Origin: JALSHZ01 sp964439815
GTDB lineage: Bacteria; Pseudomonadota; Gammaproteobacteria; UWMA-0217
NCBI GenBank assembly: GCA_964439815.1
Contig: CAYTPO010000261.1
Span: forward strand, 1-5,288
Direction: 5' to 3'
DNA length: 5,288 bases
Shown here: in pieces, positions 5,263 to 5,288 of the stretch
How positions within the stretch are numbered: position 1 is the stretch's first letter
How the letters are laid out: each line of letters begins with the position of its first letter
Notes under the pieces: generated by a model
Told to the model about the DNA's origin: nothing
The model's input: the letters and a program-made list of their open reading frames with translations, nothing else
Databases searched by the model: none
Position numbers and translations under genes: made by a program

Positions 5263-5288
5263 TCCCTGTGGTCTGGATTGCGGCCTCC

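Overview
The window looks like a chromosomal segment of a gammaproteobacterium. The reasons are an OxyR whose cysteines fall at the same residue numbers as in E. coli, a long-form NfeD/slipin pair, and a secreted DsrE-like protein of a kind common in sulfur-metabolising gammaproteobacteria. The genus cannot be fixed from sequence reading alone. From about 900 onward the DNA is moderately GC-rich with intact genes. The first 118 bases are clearly AT-rich, and 119-870 is a mosaic of decayed mobile DNA.

Layout. (1) 3-107: the 3' end of an unrecognised + strand gene. (2) 119-704, minus strand: the 3' remnant of a group II intron. It keeps the maturase C-terminal part, domain V, domain VI and the 3' splice end, but has lost the reverse transcriptase and the 5' RNA domains. 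Two short two-hairpin inserts interrupt it, one in the maturase reading frame and one inside the 5' strand of domain V. (3) About 760-869: a short fragment resembling a HigB-type killer toxin. (4) 907-1437, minus: an exported DsrE-like protein. (5) 1598-3711: a two-gene operon, a long NfeD membrane serine protease followed by a slipin (SPFH) protein, with ATGA stop/start overlap. (6) 3677-4213, minus: a GNAT acetyltransferase that overlaps the slipin 3' end tail to tail. (7) 4297-5214: oxyR, divergent from the GNAT gene. (8) 5225-5262: a hairpin just after oxyR.

How the parts fit. NfeD and the slipin are a known functional pair, in which the protease acts on or with the membrane-scaffolding SPFH protein. 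OxyR is a peroxide-sensing transcription regulator. The DsrE-like protein and the GNAT enzyme have no assigned substrates. The most unusual part is the left end: two short inserts with different stem sequences but shared loop motifs (ATGGA and GCAGGA at nearly equal spacing) inside one dead intron. They look like two members of a small structured repeat family whose conserved parts are the loops. I see no complete new defence or metabolic system in the window.
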